From JANJTY01 sp038257155 (GTDB lineage Bacteria > Pseudomonadota > Gammaproteobacteria > Xanthomonadales > Xanthomonadaceae), in NCBI GenBank assembly GCA_038257155.1, contig JBBSJP010000016.1, positions 1-64,000 on the forward strand: a stretch of 64,000 bases of DNA, given 5' to 3'. The notes beneath the pieces are model-generated. The model saw only the letters and a list, made by a program, of their open reading frames with translations, did not search any database and was not told the origin of the DNA. Positions within the stretch are counted from its first letter, which is position 1. The number at the start of each line of letters is the position of its first letter. Positions 34,746 to 42,277 of this stretch are shown here, piece by piece. The translations under genes were made by a program, and so were the position numbers.

Positions 34746-36218
34746 ATGTTCATTTCAGACCGTCGCAATCCGACTGCAACTGCAATTGTGGTCGCAATCA
34801 TCAGCCCGAGGCCCAGTGCTTCCCCGCTGTCCACCCGTGTTGCCAGCTGCCTGCTCGCCATTGCCCTGCTGTTCGGCGGCGCACTGGCCCATGCCGGCGA
34901 CGCGCTGGATCAGCGCTTTGGCGAACAGGGAATGCGCGGACTGTTTCAGCTCGGAGCGATGGTCCAGGCCCTGGGATCCTGCCCGCACGATGACGGCAGC
35001 ATCACCGTGCTCAGCCATCGTCAGGAAACTGGTCATCTGGTGCTGGCGCGCATCACGGTCGATGGCAGCCTGGACGACACCTTCTCGGACGACGGCGTTG
35101 CCGACCTGGCTTTTTTCTGGGCAATAGACCCGCAGCGCTCCGTCTTGGCCTGCGCTGGCGTCGGCAACGGTACGGCTGAAGACGACCGCATAATGCTCGC
35201 AGCCCTCGCGCAGGGAGACGAGGATACTGCGGTCTTGGCGCTGATCGACCCGCATGCTGCACGCTTTGATGCGGAGTTCGGCCTCGGCGGCCCCATGCAG
35301 CATGCTTACAGCAGCCTGCTATTTCCGGCCACGGGCGATATCGCCTACCCGCGCCTGGCGATTCGCGGTGTATTCCCCGGCAACAATGGCGACTGGATCA
35401 TCTCCGGACACGTGGGTGACGCCGGCGCCACCCGGTTCGCGTTCGTCGCGCGAGTGGCTGTGCACGGCGGTATCACTGCCCTGGTTCATCCGAGTGCGGA
35501 GGGCCTGAGCATGCGCGACGTCACGACCACCCGCATCGGTTCGGATGGCCGCATTCGCGCCCTCGGAACGGCCGTGGTGGGCGGACAGCCGACATGGGCC
35601 TTGTTGCGTCTCGACGCCGAGTCCCTGCAAACCATGTCAGTCAGTGCGGTGGGCGAGCCGGACGGGTTCAACTATCAGGTCGAACCCGGGCGACGCCTGC
35701 CGGGCGGCCTCATGACCGCCGCCGTCATCGCCGGCGACGACAGCCCGTTTGCCACCGCACCACGCCTGCTGATCGTGCGCGAGGACACCGTCAACGAGCT
35801 TGAACTGCCCCAGCCCGCCGCCTTGAACGGTGAAACGGTCGGCGTGGTCTCTGCCACCGCCACCGGCGCGGTCGGCGGACGTGTGGTATTCGTTGCTTCA
35901 CTGCGGCGAGGCGACCACGTGGGCGTGGGCTTCCACGCTGTCGTAGTGCGTTTGGGCGATGGGATTAGCGTGCCGGATGTAGTCGATACGGCATTCGCCG
36001 AGGGTGGATCCGCGGTGTTTCGCTTCCGCCCGGCGACGTCCAGTTGTCCGGCCGAGGAGGGTCCGCCGCAGGGCGCCAGCCGGATCAGCGCCTGGGGCGA
36101 AGCGAGCTTGCTGGTTGGCGACATCGCGCCCGACTGTGGTGCCCAGACTTCGAGCGGACTGGTCATGGCGCGCATCGACAGTGCCAGCGTGCAGCTTTTC
36201 CGCGGCGACTTCGAATAG
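34746..36218 (+). CDS. Secreted delta-60-repeat-like protein with LFRGDFE tail
   Basis: A 490-residue exported protein. A long basic N terminus is followed by the hydrophobic stretch VASCLLAIALLFGGALAHA, a probable signal peptide. The mature part opens with ALDQRFGEQGM and contains LDDTFSDDGVADLAF, FDAEFGLGG and VDTAFAEGGSAVFRF. These fit the LDxTFGxxG signature of delta-60 repeats that form beta-propeller-like surface proteins. No catalytic site was seen. The last residues LFRGDFE resemble the LFRDGFEAG end of the protein at 17422-18513. It is divergent from the frameshifted metallopeptidase. The ATG at 34746 is the first one that puts the signal near the N terminus. Confidence 0.7.
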   Translation: MFISDRRNPTATAIVVAIISPRPSASPLSTRVASCLLAIALLFGGALAHAGDALDQRFGEQGMRGLFQLGAMVQALGSCPHDDGSITVLSHRQETGHLVLARITVDGSLDDTFSDDGVADLAFFWAIDPQRSVLACAGVGNGTAEDDRIMLAALAQGDEDTAVLALIDPHAARFDAEFGLGGPMQHAYSSLLFPATGDIAYPRLAIRGVFPGNNGDWIISGHVGDAGATRFAFVARVAVHGGITALVHPSAEGLSMRDVTTTRIGSDGRIRALGTAVVGGQPTWALLRLDAESLQTMSVSAVGEPDGFNYQVEPGRRLPGGLMTAAVIAGDDSPFATAPRLLIVREDTVNELELPQPAALNGETVGVVSATATGAVGGRVVFVASLRRGDHVGVGFHAVVVRLGDGISVPDVVDTAFAEGGSAVFRFRPATSSCPAEEGPPQGASRISAWGEASLLVGDIAPDCGAQTSSGLVMARIDSASVQLFRGDFE

Positions 36219-36242
36219 AACGCGAGCGGTTCGTCTCCCCGC

Positions 36243-36998
36243 TCAGGGGATCGCGCACAGCGCGCGCAACAAGGCCGGGATCGGTGCACTGGCGCGGTCG
36301 ACGTTGGCGAGCACTTCCTCCATGGTGATCTCGCGCTCCGGTTCGGGGCCACACCCTGCGGCCCAGTTCGCCACCAGGGCCAGACAGGCATAGTCGATAC
36401 CCAGCTCGCGTGCGAGGGCTGCCTCGGGCATGCCCGTCATGCCAACCAGATCGCAGCCATCGCGGCGCAGGCGTGCGATCTCGGCACGGGTTTCCAGGCG
36501 CGGGCCCTGGGTGGCCCCATAGCAGCCGCCATCGAGCATGTCGATCTGCGCCTGCCGCGCAGCGGCACGCAATGCGGCACGCAGCGACACCGTGTAGGGA
36601 TCGCCAAAGTCCACATGCAGCACCTCGCTGCCAGGCTCTTCGCACAAGGTGGAAATGCGACCCCAGGTGTAGTCGATCAGCTGGTCTGGCAGACCCAGCA
36701 CGGCCGGGCCCCAGGCCTCGGTGATACCACCTACCGCGTTCACTGCAATGATCCGGCGCGCACCGGCTTCGCGCAGCAGCCAGAGATTGGCGCGGTAGTT
36801 GATCCGGTGCGGAGGAATCGAATGCGCTTCGCCGTGGCGGGCGAGGAAAGCGACCGTGTGACCATCGAGACTGCCGACGCGGACCGGCCCGGAAGCCTCA
36901 CCGTAGGGTGTGGGTTTGGCGAACTCTTCGACGTTTTCGAGTGCGGCGAGGCGGTAGATGCCGGTGCCACCAATGAGGGCAATTTCTGGTGTGTTCAT
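36243..36998 (-). CDS. S-methyl-5'-thioinosine phosphorylase (MTAP/PNP family)
   Basis: A 251-residue member of the methylthioadenosine/purine nucleoside phosphorylase family. Landmarks are ALIGGTGIYRL, the phosphate/ribose site FLARHGEAHSIPPHRINYRANLWLL, GATQGPRLETRAEI and VGMTGMPEAALARELGIDYACLALVANWAAG. The sequence context is close to the methylthioinosine phosphorylases of pseudomonads, which salvage 5'-methylthioinosine to hypoxanthine. The substrate call between methylthioinosine and methylthioadenosine is by analogy. hpt, which would recycle the hypoxanthine, lies about 1 kb upstream across the repeat element. It is convergent with the delta-60-like gene, 24 nt apart. Confidence 0.85.
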   Translation of the reverse strand: MNTPEIALIGGTGIYRLAALENVEEFAKPTPYGEASGPVRVGSLDGHTVAFLARHGEAHSIPPHRINYRANLWLLREAGARRIIAVNAVGGITEAWGPAVLGLPDQLIDYTWGRISTLCEEPGSEVLHVDFGDPYTVSLRAALRAAARQAQIDMLDGGCYGATQGPRLETRAEIARLRRDGCDLVGMTGMPEAALARELGIDYACLALVANWAAGCGPEPEREITMEEVLANVDRASAPIPALLRALCAIP

Positions 36999-37115
36999 GG
37001 CTTGATTATCGCGTGGAATGGGCGTTAATTCCCATCGTTGGATGTGGTTGCGAAGTCAGGTTGGGCAGGTGTCGTCTGCTGTTCCTGCTTGCTGGCCAGC
37101 CACGTGCACACGATT

Positions 37116-37395
37116 GTGGAGGGCGGATCTTGATCCGCCATTACGGGGTGGTTGTGCCTTCGGGTGCAACTGCAAGATCAAGATCGAGATCAAGAGCTTT
37201 CGCGCCCTGCGGGCAGCGAGTCACTTTCTCTTGCTTGCCCAAGAGAAAGTAACCAAAGAGAAGGGCACCCCAGTCTCGCGCCGCGCGGAAGGAGCCCGCG
37301 CGGTCCCCTGCGCTGCTCGCCATGACCGGGCCGGCGCGAACTCGGCCATCCATGGCCTCGAACATGCGCGCCTTTCCCCCGGCCCTGGCTCCGCT
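37116..37395 (+). repeat. Left copy of a 0.28-kb inverted-repeat element
   Basis: This stretch starts with the palindrome GGCGGATCTTGATCCGCC. It passes through CTGCGGGCAGCGAGTCAC, CAAAGAGAAGGGCACCCC and GGCGCGAACTCGGCCATCCA, and ends near GCGCGCCTTTCCCC. An imperfect inverted copy occupies 37676-37955. No coding signal beyond low-complexity frames was found. The 37000-38035 interval has no gene. Confidence 0.85.
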
Positions 37396-37430
37396 GCTCG
37401 GCACGAGCCGAATGGGGAATTTGAGAGCGG

Positions 37431-37500
37431 AAAGCAGGAGCAAGAGCAAGAGCAAGAGCGAAAGCAAAAGCGAAATCAGCAGCAACGGCAACGGCAACAG
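37431..37500 (+). repeat. AGCAAG/AGCGAA hexamer tract
   Basis: A degenerate hexamer array (AGCAAG and AGCGAA variants, then CAACGG) lies inside the central part of the inverted-repeat element. In one frame it reads as a low-complexity Gln/Glu/Lys peptide, which is not evidence of a gene. Confidence 0.75.
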
Positions 37501-37590
37501 CGGGCAGCTCGATGCTGGCCGTGTGGCGAGCGCAGCGATGGCACACACCGCTAAGCGAAGCGGGTTAAGCAGCAGCGGCAGCCGAGGTAG

Positions 37591-37638
37591 GCTCTTGGCT
37601 CTGCGCTCTTGGCTCTGCGCTCTTGGCTCTGCGCTCTG
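37591..37638 (+). repeat. 14-bp tandem repeat CTCTTGGCTCTGCG x3
   Basis: Three complete copies of CTCTTGGCTCTGCG plus a partial fourth, in the spacer between the two inverted copies of the 37-kb element. Confidence 0.85.
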
Positions 37639-37675
37639 AATCCCCGTTCATTTTCCGCCGAGTAGCGGAAGAATC

Positions 37676-37955
37676 CGGCGGGGAAAGGCGCGCATGTCCG
37701 AGGCGATGGATGGCCGAGTTCGCGCCGGCCGACGGATTCTGAGCAACGCAGGGCACCCCGCGCGCGCTTCATGCGCGGGGCGGGAAATCCGGGGTGCCCT
37801 TTCTCTTGGTTACTTCTCTTTGGGCAAGCAAAGAGAAGTGACTCGCTGCCCGCAGGGCAGAGAAAGCTATTGATCTTGCCGTTGATCTTGCTGTTGCTGT
37901 TGAAACAAGAACGCAACCACCTCGCATTGGCAGATCAAGATCCGCCCTCCAACAG
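37676..37955 (-). repeat. Right, inverted copy of the 0.28-kb element
   Basis: Read on the minus strand this repeats the landmarks of 37116-37395 in the same order with scattered differences. It contains an internal hairpin GGGCACCCC/GGGGTGCCC (37751-37799) followed by a T-rich run on the plus strand. That hairpin could act as a terminator. Confidence 0.85.
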
Positions 37956-38035
37956 CAAACCAATCAACCCTCCCGCGTCAACAGATCACCAGGCACCTGG
38001 AAGACTCCAGGCAATCGCCCGCCGGGCGCCCCAGC

Positions 38036-38590
38036 TCAGTCCTTCAATGCGTAGATGGCAGGCAAATTCCGCCCTTGTTCGTAATAGTCCATACCAAACC
38101 CGAACACATACCGATCCGGCACCTCAAGGCCCCAGTAATCCGGCGTGAGATCCGGCACGCCGCGGCCATGGCGCTTCCAGGCCAGCACGGCAAAGCGCAC
38201 GTCGGCGGCGCCCTGTGCCTGGCACCAGCGCCGCACTTCGACCAGGGTCGGGCCTTCGTCGAGGATGTCGTCGATCAGCAGCACGCGCTTTCCGACCAGG
38301 GAGATATGCGGCTTGTGCAACCAGTGCAGGCCGCCGCCGCTGGTTTCGCCGCGGTAACGAGTTGCGTGCAGGTAGTCGAACTCGATGTCGATGCCCAGAT
38401 CCAGTGCCAGCAGGGACGCGAAGAACATGCCGCCATTCATGATCGGCATGTAGACCGGGCACTGGTCGCCATAGTCAGCCCGGATCTCGCCCGCCATGCG
38501 GGTGATGGCCTGTTGCAGGGCGGCGCGATCGTGAATCATGTCGGCGTCGCGCAGGACGTCGGCGAGCAGGGGCGTGGTCTTTTCGTTCAT
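38036..38590 (-). CDS. hpt: Hypoxanthine-guanine phosphoribosyltransferase
   Basis: A 184-residue type I phosphoribosyltransferase that salvages hypoxanthine and/or guanine to nucleotides using PRPP. The PRPP motif is RVLLIDDILDEGPTL (about 100-114). IMNGGMFFASLLA and the flexible loop LHATRYRGETSGGG are typical, and the end VPDRYVFGFGMDYYEQGRNLPAIYAL contains the purine-stacking aromatic region. It starts 4 nt beyond the nagZ stop region and is the last gene of the rlmD-CYTH-nagZ-hpt run. The 37-kb repeat element begins soon after its stop. Confidence 0.92.
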   Translation of the reverse strand: MNEKTTPLLADVLRDADMIHDRAALQQAITRMAGEIRADYGDQCPVYMPIMNGGMFFASLLALDLGIDIEFDYLHATRYRGETSGGGLHWLHKPHISLVGKRVLLIDDILDEGPTLVEVRRWCQAQGAADVRFAVLAWKRHGRGVPDLTPDYWGLEVPDRYVFGFGMDYYEQGRNLPAIYALKD

Positions 38591-38594
38591 CGGT

Positions 38595-39602
38595 TCAGCT
38601 CAGGTCGGAAGCAAGGCGGCCCAGCGCATCGCTGGCCGCGAGAAATCGGGACTCGCCGTGCAGGGTATCCCAGTCGGGTCGCGCGCAGGCCAGCAGTGGC
38701 GCCAGGGCCTGCGGCGTGGTTTCAGTGTCCAGCATGGCGTCGAGTGCATCGGGCACCAGATCCGGTGCGCAGACCAGCACCGAATCGCAGCCGGCGGCGT
38801 AGTGCGCGCGGATCCGCGCCGCCACGCCACCGACGCCGTGCGCCGCGGCCATGCCGATGTCATCGGAGAACACCACGCCGCCAAATCCCAGGTCACGCCG
38901 CAGGATTTCGCCGATCCAGCGCGGCGAGTAGCCGGCCGGCTCGGGCGCCACGGCCGGGTACTCGACGTGCGCCAGCATCACCGCTTCTGCGCCGGACGCG
39001 ATGCCCGCCACAAATGGCACCAGATCTTCGCCCAACAGGACGTCCAGCGGGCGCGGATCGATGGCGGTATCGAAATGCGTGTCTTCCAGCACCGAGCCGT
39101 GTCCGGGGAAATGTTTCAGCGTCGCGGCCATGCCGGCCTCGTGCATGCCGGCCACATAGCTGCGGGTGAACTCGGCCACCAGTTCCGGTTGCTCGGCGAA
39201 CGCACGATTGCCAATGGCGCGATTGCCACGGCCCAGGTCCACCACCGGCGCGAAACTGAGGTCGATGCCCAGTGCGAGGATCTCGTTTGCCATCAGCCAG
39301 GCGTGCTCCTGCGCCAGCGCCAGCGCCGCCCGCGGATCGCGTGCATGCAGGGCGGCGAAGGGCTGCAGCGGCGGCAGGGCGACAAAGCCGTCGCGGAAGC
39401 GTTGCACCCGGCCACCTTCCTGATCGACGCATAGCAGCAGTGGGCGCTCACTTGCAGCGCGCAGGCTGGCGGCCAGATCGGATACTTGCGCGCGCGAGGC
39501 GAAGTTGCGACTGAACAAAATCACGCCGCCAATGGCTGGATGCTGCAGCCAGTCGCGTTCCTGCGCTGCGAGTTCGGTTGCGGCGATTCCGATCACCAGC
39601 AT
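38595..39602 (-). CDS. nagZ: Beta-N-acetylhexosaminidase
   Basis: NagZ removes N-acetylglucosamine from anhydro-muropeptides in the cytoplasm during cell-wall recycling, and so shapes AmpC induction in species that have it. The 335-residue family 3 glycosidase has GVILFSRNF near the start, LLCVDQEGGRVQRF, the signature LKHFPGHGSVLEDTH with the catalytic His-Asp dyad region, and VVFSDDIGM with the nucleophile Asp. The ATG at 39602 overlaps the stop of the CYTH gene (ATGA); an earlier in-frame start would lie inside that gene. hpt follows closely downstream. Confidence 0.93.
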   Translation of the reverse strand: MLVIGIAATELAAQERDWLQHPAIGGVILFSRNFASRAQVSDLAASLRAASERPLLLCVDQEGGRVQRFRDGFVALPPLQPFAALHARDPRAALALAQEHAWLMANEILALGIDLSFAPVVDLGRGNRAIGNRAFAEQPELVAEFTRSYVAGMHEAGMAATLKHFPGHGSVLEDTHFDTAIDPRPLDVLLGEDLVPFVAGIASGAEAVMLAHVEYPAVAPEPAGYSPRWIGEILRRDLGFGGVVFSDDIGMAAAHGVGGVAARIRAHYAAGCDSVLVCAPDLVPDALDAMLDTETTPQALAPLLACARPDWDTLHGESRFLAASDALGRLASDLS

Positions 39603-40105
39603 CAGGTTTGCTCCAGCAGAGTCCACCGCGCGAACGGGCGTTCGGCGAGGGATGAATTGTAATAGCGCGCTTCGTGGGTCACCTCAAAACCGAGCCAGTC
39701 AGGCCGCTCGAAAGCGAAGTTTTCGCAAGGCAACTCGACCTCGGCGACTATCAGTCCGGCGTTGTTGCCGGCGAACTCGTCGACTTCGAAGGTCAGGCCG
39801 GCATGCGCGATGTAGTGGCGGGTCTTCTCGATGCGTCCGCCTACGCACAGCGCAAGCAAGGCTTCAGCATCGGCGAGCGGGATGGCGTACTCGAACTCCT
39901 GCCGGCTCGGCCCGATGACGCGCGACTTCAGGTTCAACCAGGCGTCCCCGCCAGCCACGCGAATCCGCATCGAGGCCTGCTCGCGGCCTTCGCGCAGTGC
40001 GCCGGGATCGTTGAGATAGCCTTGCGCCATCCGTTGGCTGCGCGTAGCCAGCTCGCGCCAGGCGTCGCCAACGACGAGGAACTTGCGCTCGATCTCGATC
40101 GCCAT
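39602..40105 (-). CDS. CYTH-domain protein, probable inorganic triphosphatase
   Basis: A 167-residue single-domain protein beginning MAIEIERKFLV, the ExExK signature of the CYTH triphosphate tunnel. Later strands carry RIRVAGGDAWLNLKSR, RQEFEYAIP, KTRHYI and EVDEFAGNNAGLIVAEVEL, supplying the alternating basic and acidic residues of the tunnel. Small bacterial CYTH proteins usually hydrolyse inorganic triphosphate with a divalent metal; adenylate cyclase activity is less likely. The ATG overlaps the rlmD stop (TAATG) and the stop overlaps the nagZ start (ATGA), so the gene is tightly coupled on both sides. Confidence 0.85.
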   Translation of the reverse strand: MAIEIERKFLVVGDAWRELATRSQRMAQGYLNDPGALREGREQASMRIRVAGGDAWLNLKSRVIGPSRQEFEYAIPLADAEALLALCVGGRIEKTRHYIAHAGLTFEVDEFAGNNAGLIVAEVELPCENFAFERPDWLGFEVTHEARYYNSSLAERPFARWTLLEQT

Positions 40106-41424
40106 TACTTCGGCTCGAACACCGCGATGCTTTCGACATGCGCCGTCTGCGGGAACATGTCCATGGCACCGGCAGACTTCAACACGAAACCGCGCTCGCG
40201 CACCAGGAAACCCGCATCACGCGCCAGCGAGCCGGGGTGGCAACTGACATAGACGATGCGACGGATGCCCTTGAGCGGCAGCTGCGCCAGCACTTCCGCA
40301 GCGCCGGCGCGGGCCGGATCGAGCAGCAACAGGTTGAATCCCGACTTCATCCAGGGTTCGCCCGCCAGATCCTTGGCCAGATCGGCAGCGAAAAATTCCG
40401 CATTGCCAATACCATTGAGCTCGGCATTGACGCGCGCGCGGGCCACCAGACCTGCATCGCCCTCGACACCCACGACGTGAGCCGCGCGACGCGCCAGCGG
40501 CAAGGTGAAATTGCCCAGGCCGCAAAACAGGTCGAGCACACGCTCACCGGGCTGCGGATCGAGCAGATCCAGTGCCTGCGCAATCATGCGTTGATTGATG
40601 CCGGCATTGACCTGGATAAAGTCGAGCGGCCGGAATGCCAGGCGCAGGTCGAAGGCCGGCAGGGCGAAATCCAGTTCCACCGCTTCAGGCCACAGCGGAT
40701 GCACCGAATCCAGCCCGCCCGGCTGCAGGAAGACCGCGAAATCGAATCGCTGGGCGAAGCCGAGCAGCTTGGCCAAGTCGGATTCCGACAGCGGTTCGAG
40801 ATGCCTGAAAATCAGCGCGGTAGCCGAGTCGCCTGCGATGAATTCGATCTGCGGAATGGTGCTGCGCGCATCCAGCGAGTCGACCAGGGCGGCGATATCG
40901 GCGACACGCTCGCCGATCTTGGGCACCACGGTATGGCAGACCGACAGGTCGGCAACGAAGCGCGGATTTTCCTCGCGGAATCCGACCAGGGTCTTGCCCT
41001 TCTTCTCGACGAAGCGGACCGAGAAGCGGCCCTTGCGGCGATAGCCCCAGGCCGCGTCGGTCAAAGGTTGCAGCACGGTCTGCGGCGTCACTGCGCCAAG
41101 CCGCTGCAGGTTGTCCAGCAGGATGCCCTGCTTGGCCTCGATCTGCTTTTCCTCGGACAGGTGCTGCAGCACGCAGCCGGCACAGTGGCCGAAGTGCGGA
41201 CAGCGCGGCTCAACCCGATCGGGAGAGGCGCTGATCACCTGCAGGGTGCGGGCCTCATCGAAGTGTCGGCTGCGCTTGGTCTGTTCGACCAGAACGCGTT
41301 CCCCGGGAAGCGCACCGGAGACAAACACCACCTTGCCCTCGTGCCGTGCTACGCCGCGGCCATCGTGGCCGAGATTGGTGACCTCGAGTTCAAACGGGGC
41401 TGGAGCAGTACGGTGGCGCGCCAA
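40105..41424 (-). CDS. rlmD: 23S rRNA (uracil(1939)-C(5))-methyltransferase
   Basis: RlmD (RumA) methylates U1939 of 23S rRNA using S-adenosylmethionine and contains a [4Fe-4S] cluster. The 439-residue protein has an N-terminal TRAM domain (about 8-66). The cluster Cys are C75, C81 and C84 in CPHFGHCAGC, with a later one in DLSVCHT. The methyltransferase core has FIQVNAGINQRM, VLDLFCGLGNFTLPLA, LLLLDPARAGA and the catalytic Cys in VYVSCHPGSLARD. It is first in the rlmD-CYTH-nagZ-hpt run. The upstream spacer to the ydbL-like gene holds dispersed repeats. Confidence 0.93.
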   Translation of the reverse strand: MARHRTAPAPFELEVTNLGHDGRGVARHEGKVVFVSGALPGERVLVEQTKRSRHFDEARTLQVISASPDRVEPRCPHFGHCAGCVLQHLSEEKQIEAKQGILLDNLQRLGAVTPQTVLQPLTDAAWGYRRKGRFSVRFVEKKGKTLVGFREENPRFVADLSVCHTVVPKIGERVADIAALVDSLDARSTIPQIEFIAGDSATALIFRHLEPLSESDLAKLLGFAQRFDFAVFLQPGGLDSVHPLWPEAVELDFALPAFDLRLAFRPLDFIQVNAGINQRMIAQALDLLDPQPGERVLDLFCGLGNFTLPLARRAAHVVGVEGDAGLVARARVNAELNGIGNAEFFAADLAKDLAGEPWMKSGFNLLLLDPARAGAAEVLAQLPLKGIRRIVYVSCHPGSLARDAGFLVRERGFVLKSAGAMDMFPQTAHVESIAVFEPK

Positions 41425-41546
41425 GTTAGGGATTCACGGCTGAGTGAAGGGCGCGGATTGTGCCACGGATGTGTGCCGGAGCCTTCACTGGAGACGCAGC
41501 GGCTGGTTTTGCCGGCCGCTGCGTGGGTGGAGCGAAGGGCTCAGAG

Positions 41547-41602
41547 TTCGGCCGCTGCGCGGCAACGGCGACTGCGTCGCCTGCGCCTTCGCTTTGCTCG
41601 GT
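41547..41602 (-). repeat. Dispersed 56-bp repeat, copy A
   Basis: On the minus strand: GACCGAGCAAAGCGAAGGCG onward to GCGCAGCGGCCGA. About 85-90% of positions by eye match 45909-45965 inside the era-recO element. Confidence 0.7.
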
Positions 41603-41628
41603 CAGGGCTCAGGCGGAGCATCGCGGGT

Positions 41629-41650
41629 GGCGGATCGAGACCCGCCCTCC
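41629..41650. repeat. GGCGGATC-type palindrome
   Basis: GGCGGATCGAGACCCGCC followed by CTCC, a slightly degraded member of the palindrome family also found in the cusB-cusA spacer and at both ends of the 37-kb element. Confidence 0.65.
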
Positions 41651-41665
41651 GCGGGACTGCTTCGC

Positions 41666-42256
41666 TTACTTCTGCTTCCAGGTGCCGCCGTTGTCTTCGT
41701 ACCACCAGCCGGCGCGTGCGCTGGCGACCCACTGGCGCGAAAAGGTTTCGCGGATCTGCGGTTCCCATTCCGGATGGGAATTGGCGACCGCGATCTCGCG
41801 GTACACCGCGTTGCGGTCGCGGTTGTCCTCGGCGACGGCAGCGTTCAATCCGGCGCGATCCTTGAGCGGCACCTTGGCGGCATCGCGTACCGTGAGCAGG
41901 CCGTCCTTGGTCAGGCCCAGCGCGCCACTGTCGAAATGCGCGGCCAGCGAATCGCGGAAGCGGCTCGCCATGCGGTCCTGGATCGCCTGGATGGCTGGCG
42001 TCTTGATATTGATGTCGGCCTGCTGGGCGTGCGCATCATTGATGAGAAAGGACAGCAGGCTGAAGCCACCGGAAACGCCCCCGCCATCGCCATTCTCGGC
42101 GGGAGCAGCGGGCGCGGCATCATCGCCGATCACCTTTTCGACAAACTCGCGTGCGGCCTCCTGCGCCTCGGCGGCAGGGAAGTACACGTTGATGGTGACG
42201 CAGGCCGACAGGAACAGCAGTCCGGCGATGGCGGAAACGGCGAGCTTCGAGCGCAT
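41666..42256 (-). CDS. ydbL: YdbL family (DUF1318) lipoprotein
   Basis: A 196-residue exported protein. The N terminus MRSKLAVSAIAGLLFLSAC carries a lipobox (LSAC), so it should be lipid-anchored at Cys19. CVTINVYFPAAEAQEAA follows, then an Ala/Gly-rich linker. The DUF1318 domain contains INIKTPAIQAIQDRMASRF and GLTKDGLLTVRDA, and the C terminus has WWYEDNGGTW. In E. coli YdbL works with YdbH and YnbE in an intermembrane phospholipid-transport bridge; E. coli YdbL is periplasmic and YnbE is the lipoprotein. It starts 21 nt after the ydbH-like stop with GAGGAAA 9 nt before the ATG. Confidence 0.8.
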   Translation of the reverse strand: MRSKLAVSAIAGLLFLSACVTINVYFPAAEAQEAAREFVEKVIGDDAAPAAPAENGDGGGVSGGFSLLSFLINDAHAQQADINIKTPAIQAIQDRMASRFRDSLAAHFDSGALGLTKDGLLTVRDAAKVPLKDRAGLNAAVAEDNRDRNAVYREIAVANSHPEWEPQIRETFSRQWVASARAGWWYEDNGGTWKQK

Positions 42257-42277
42257 GGAGTGATTTCCTCGGGTTGG

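Noticed and set aside
36224..36243. GAGCGG/CCGCTC hairpin between the convergent delta-60-like and phosphorylase genes
   Set aside because: Only 6 bp of stem with a 9-nt loop and no T-run; too weak to call a terminator.
37018..37554. Open frame with a Gln/Glu/Lys-rich low-complexity peptide
   Set aside because: It reads through the inverted-repeat copy and hexamer tract in an arbitrary phase. Both strands show similar open frames there, so it is a by-product of the repeats.
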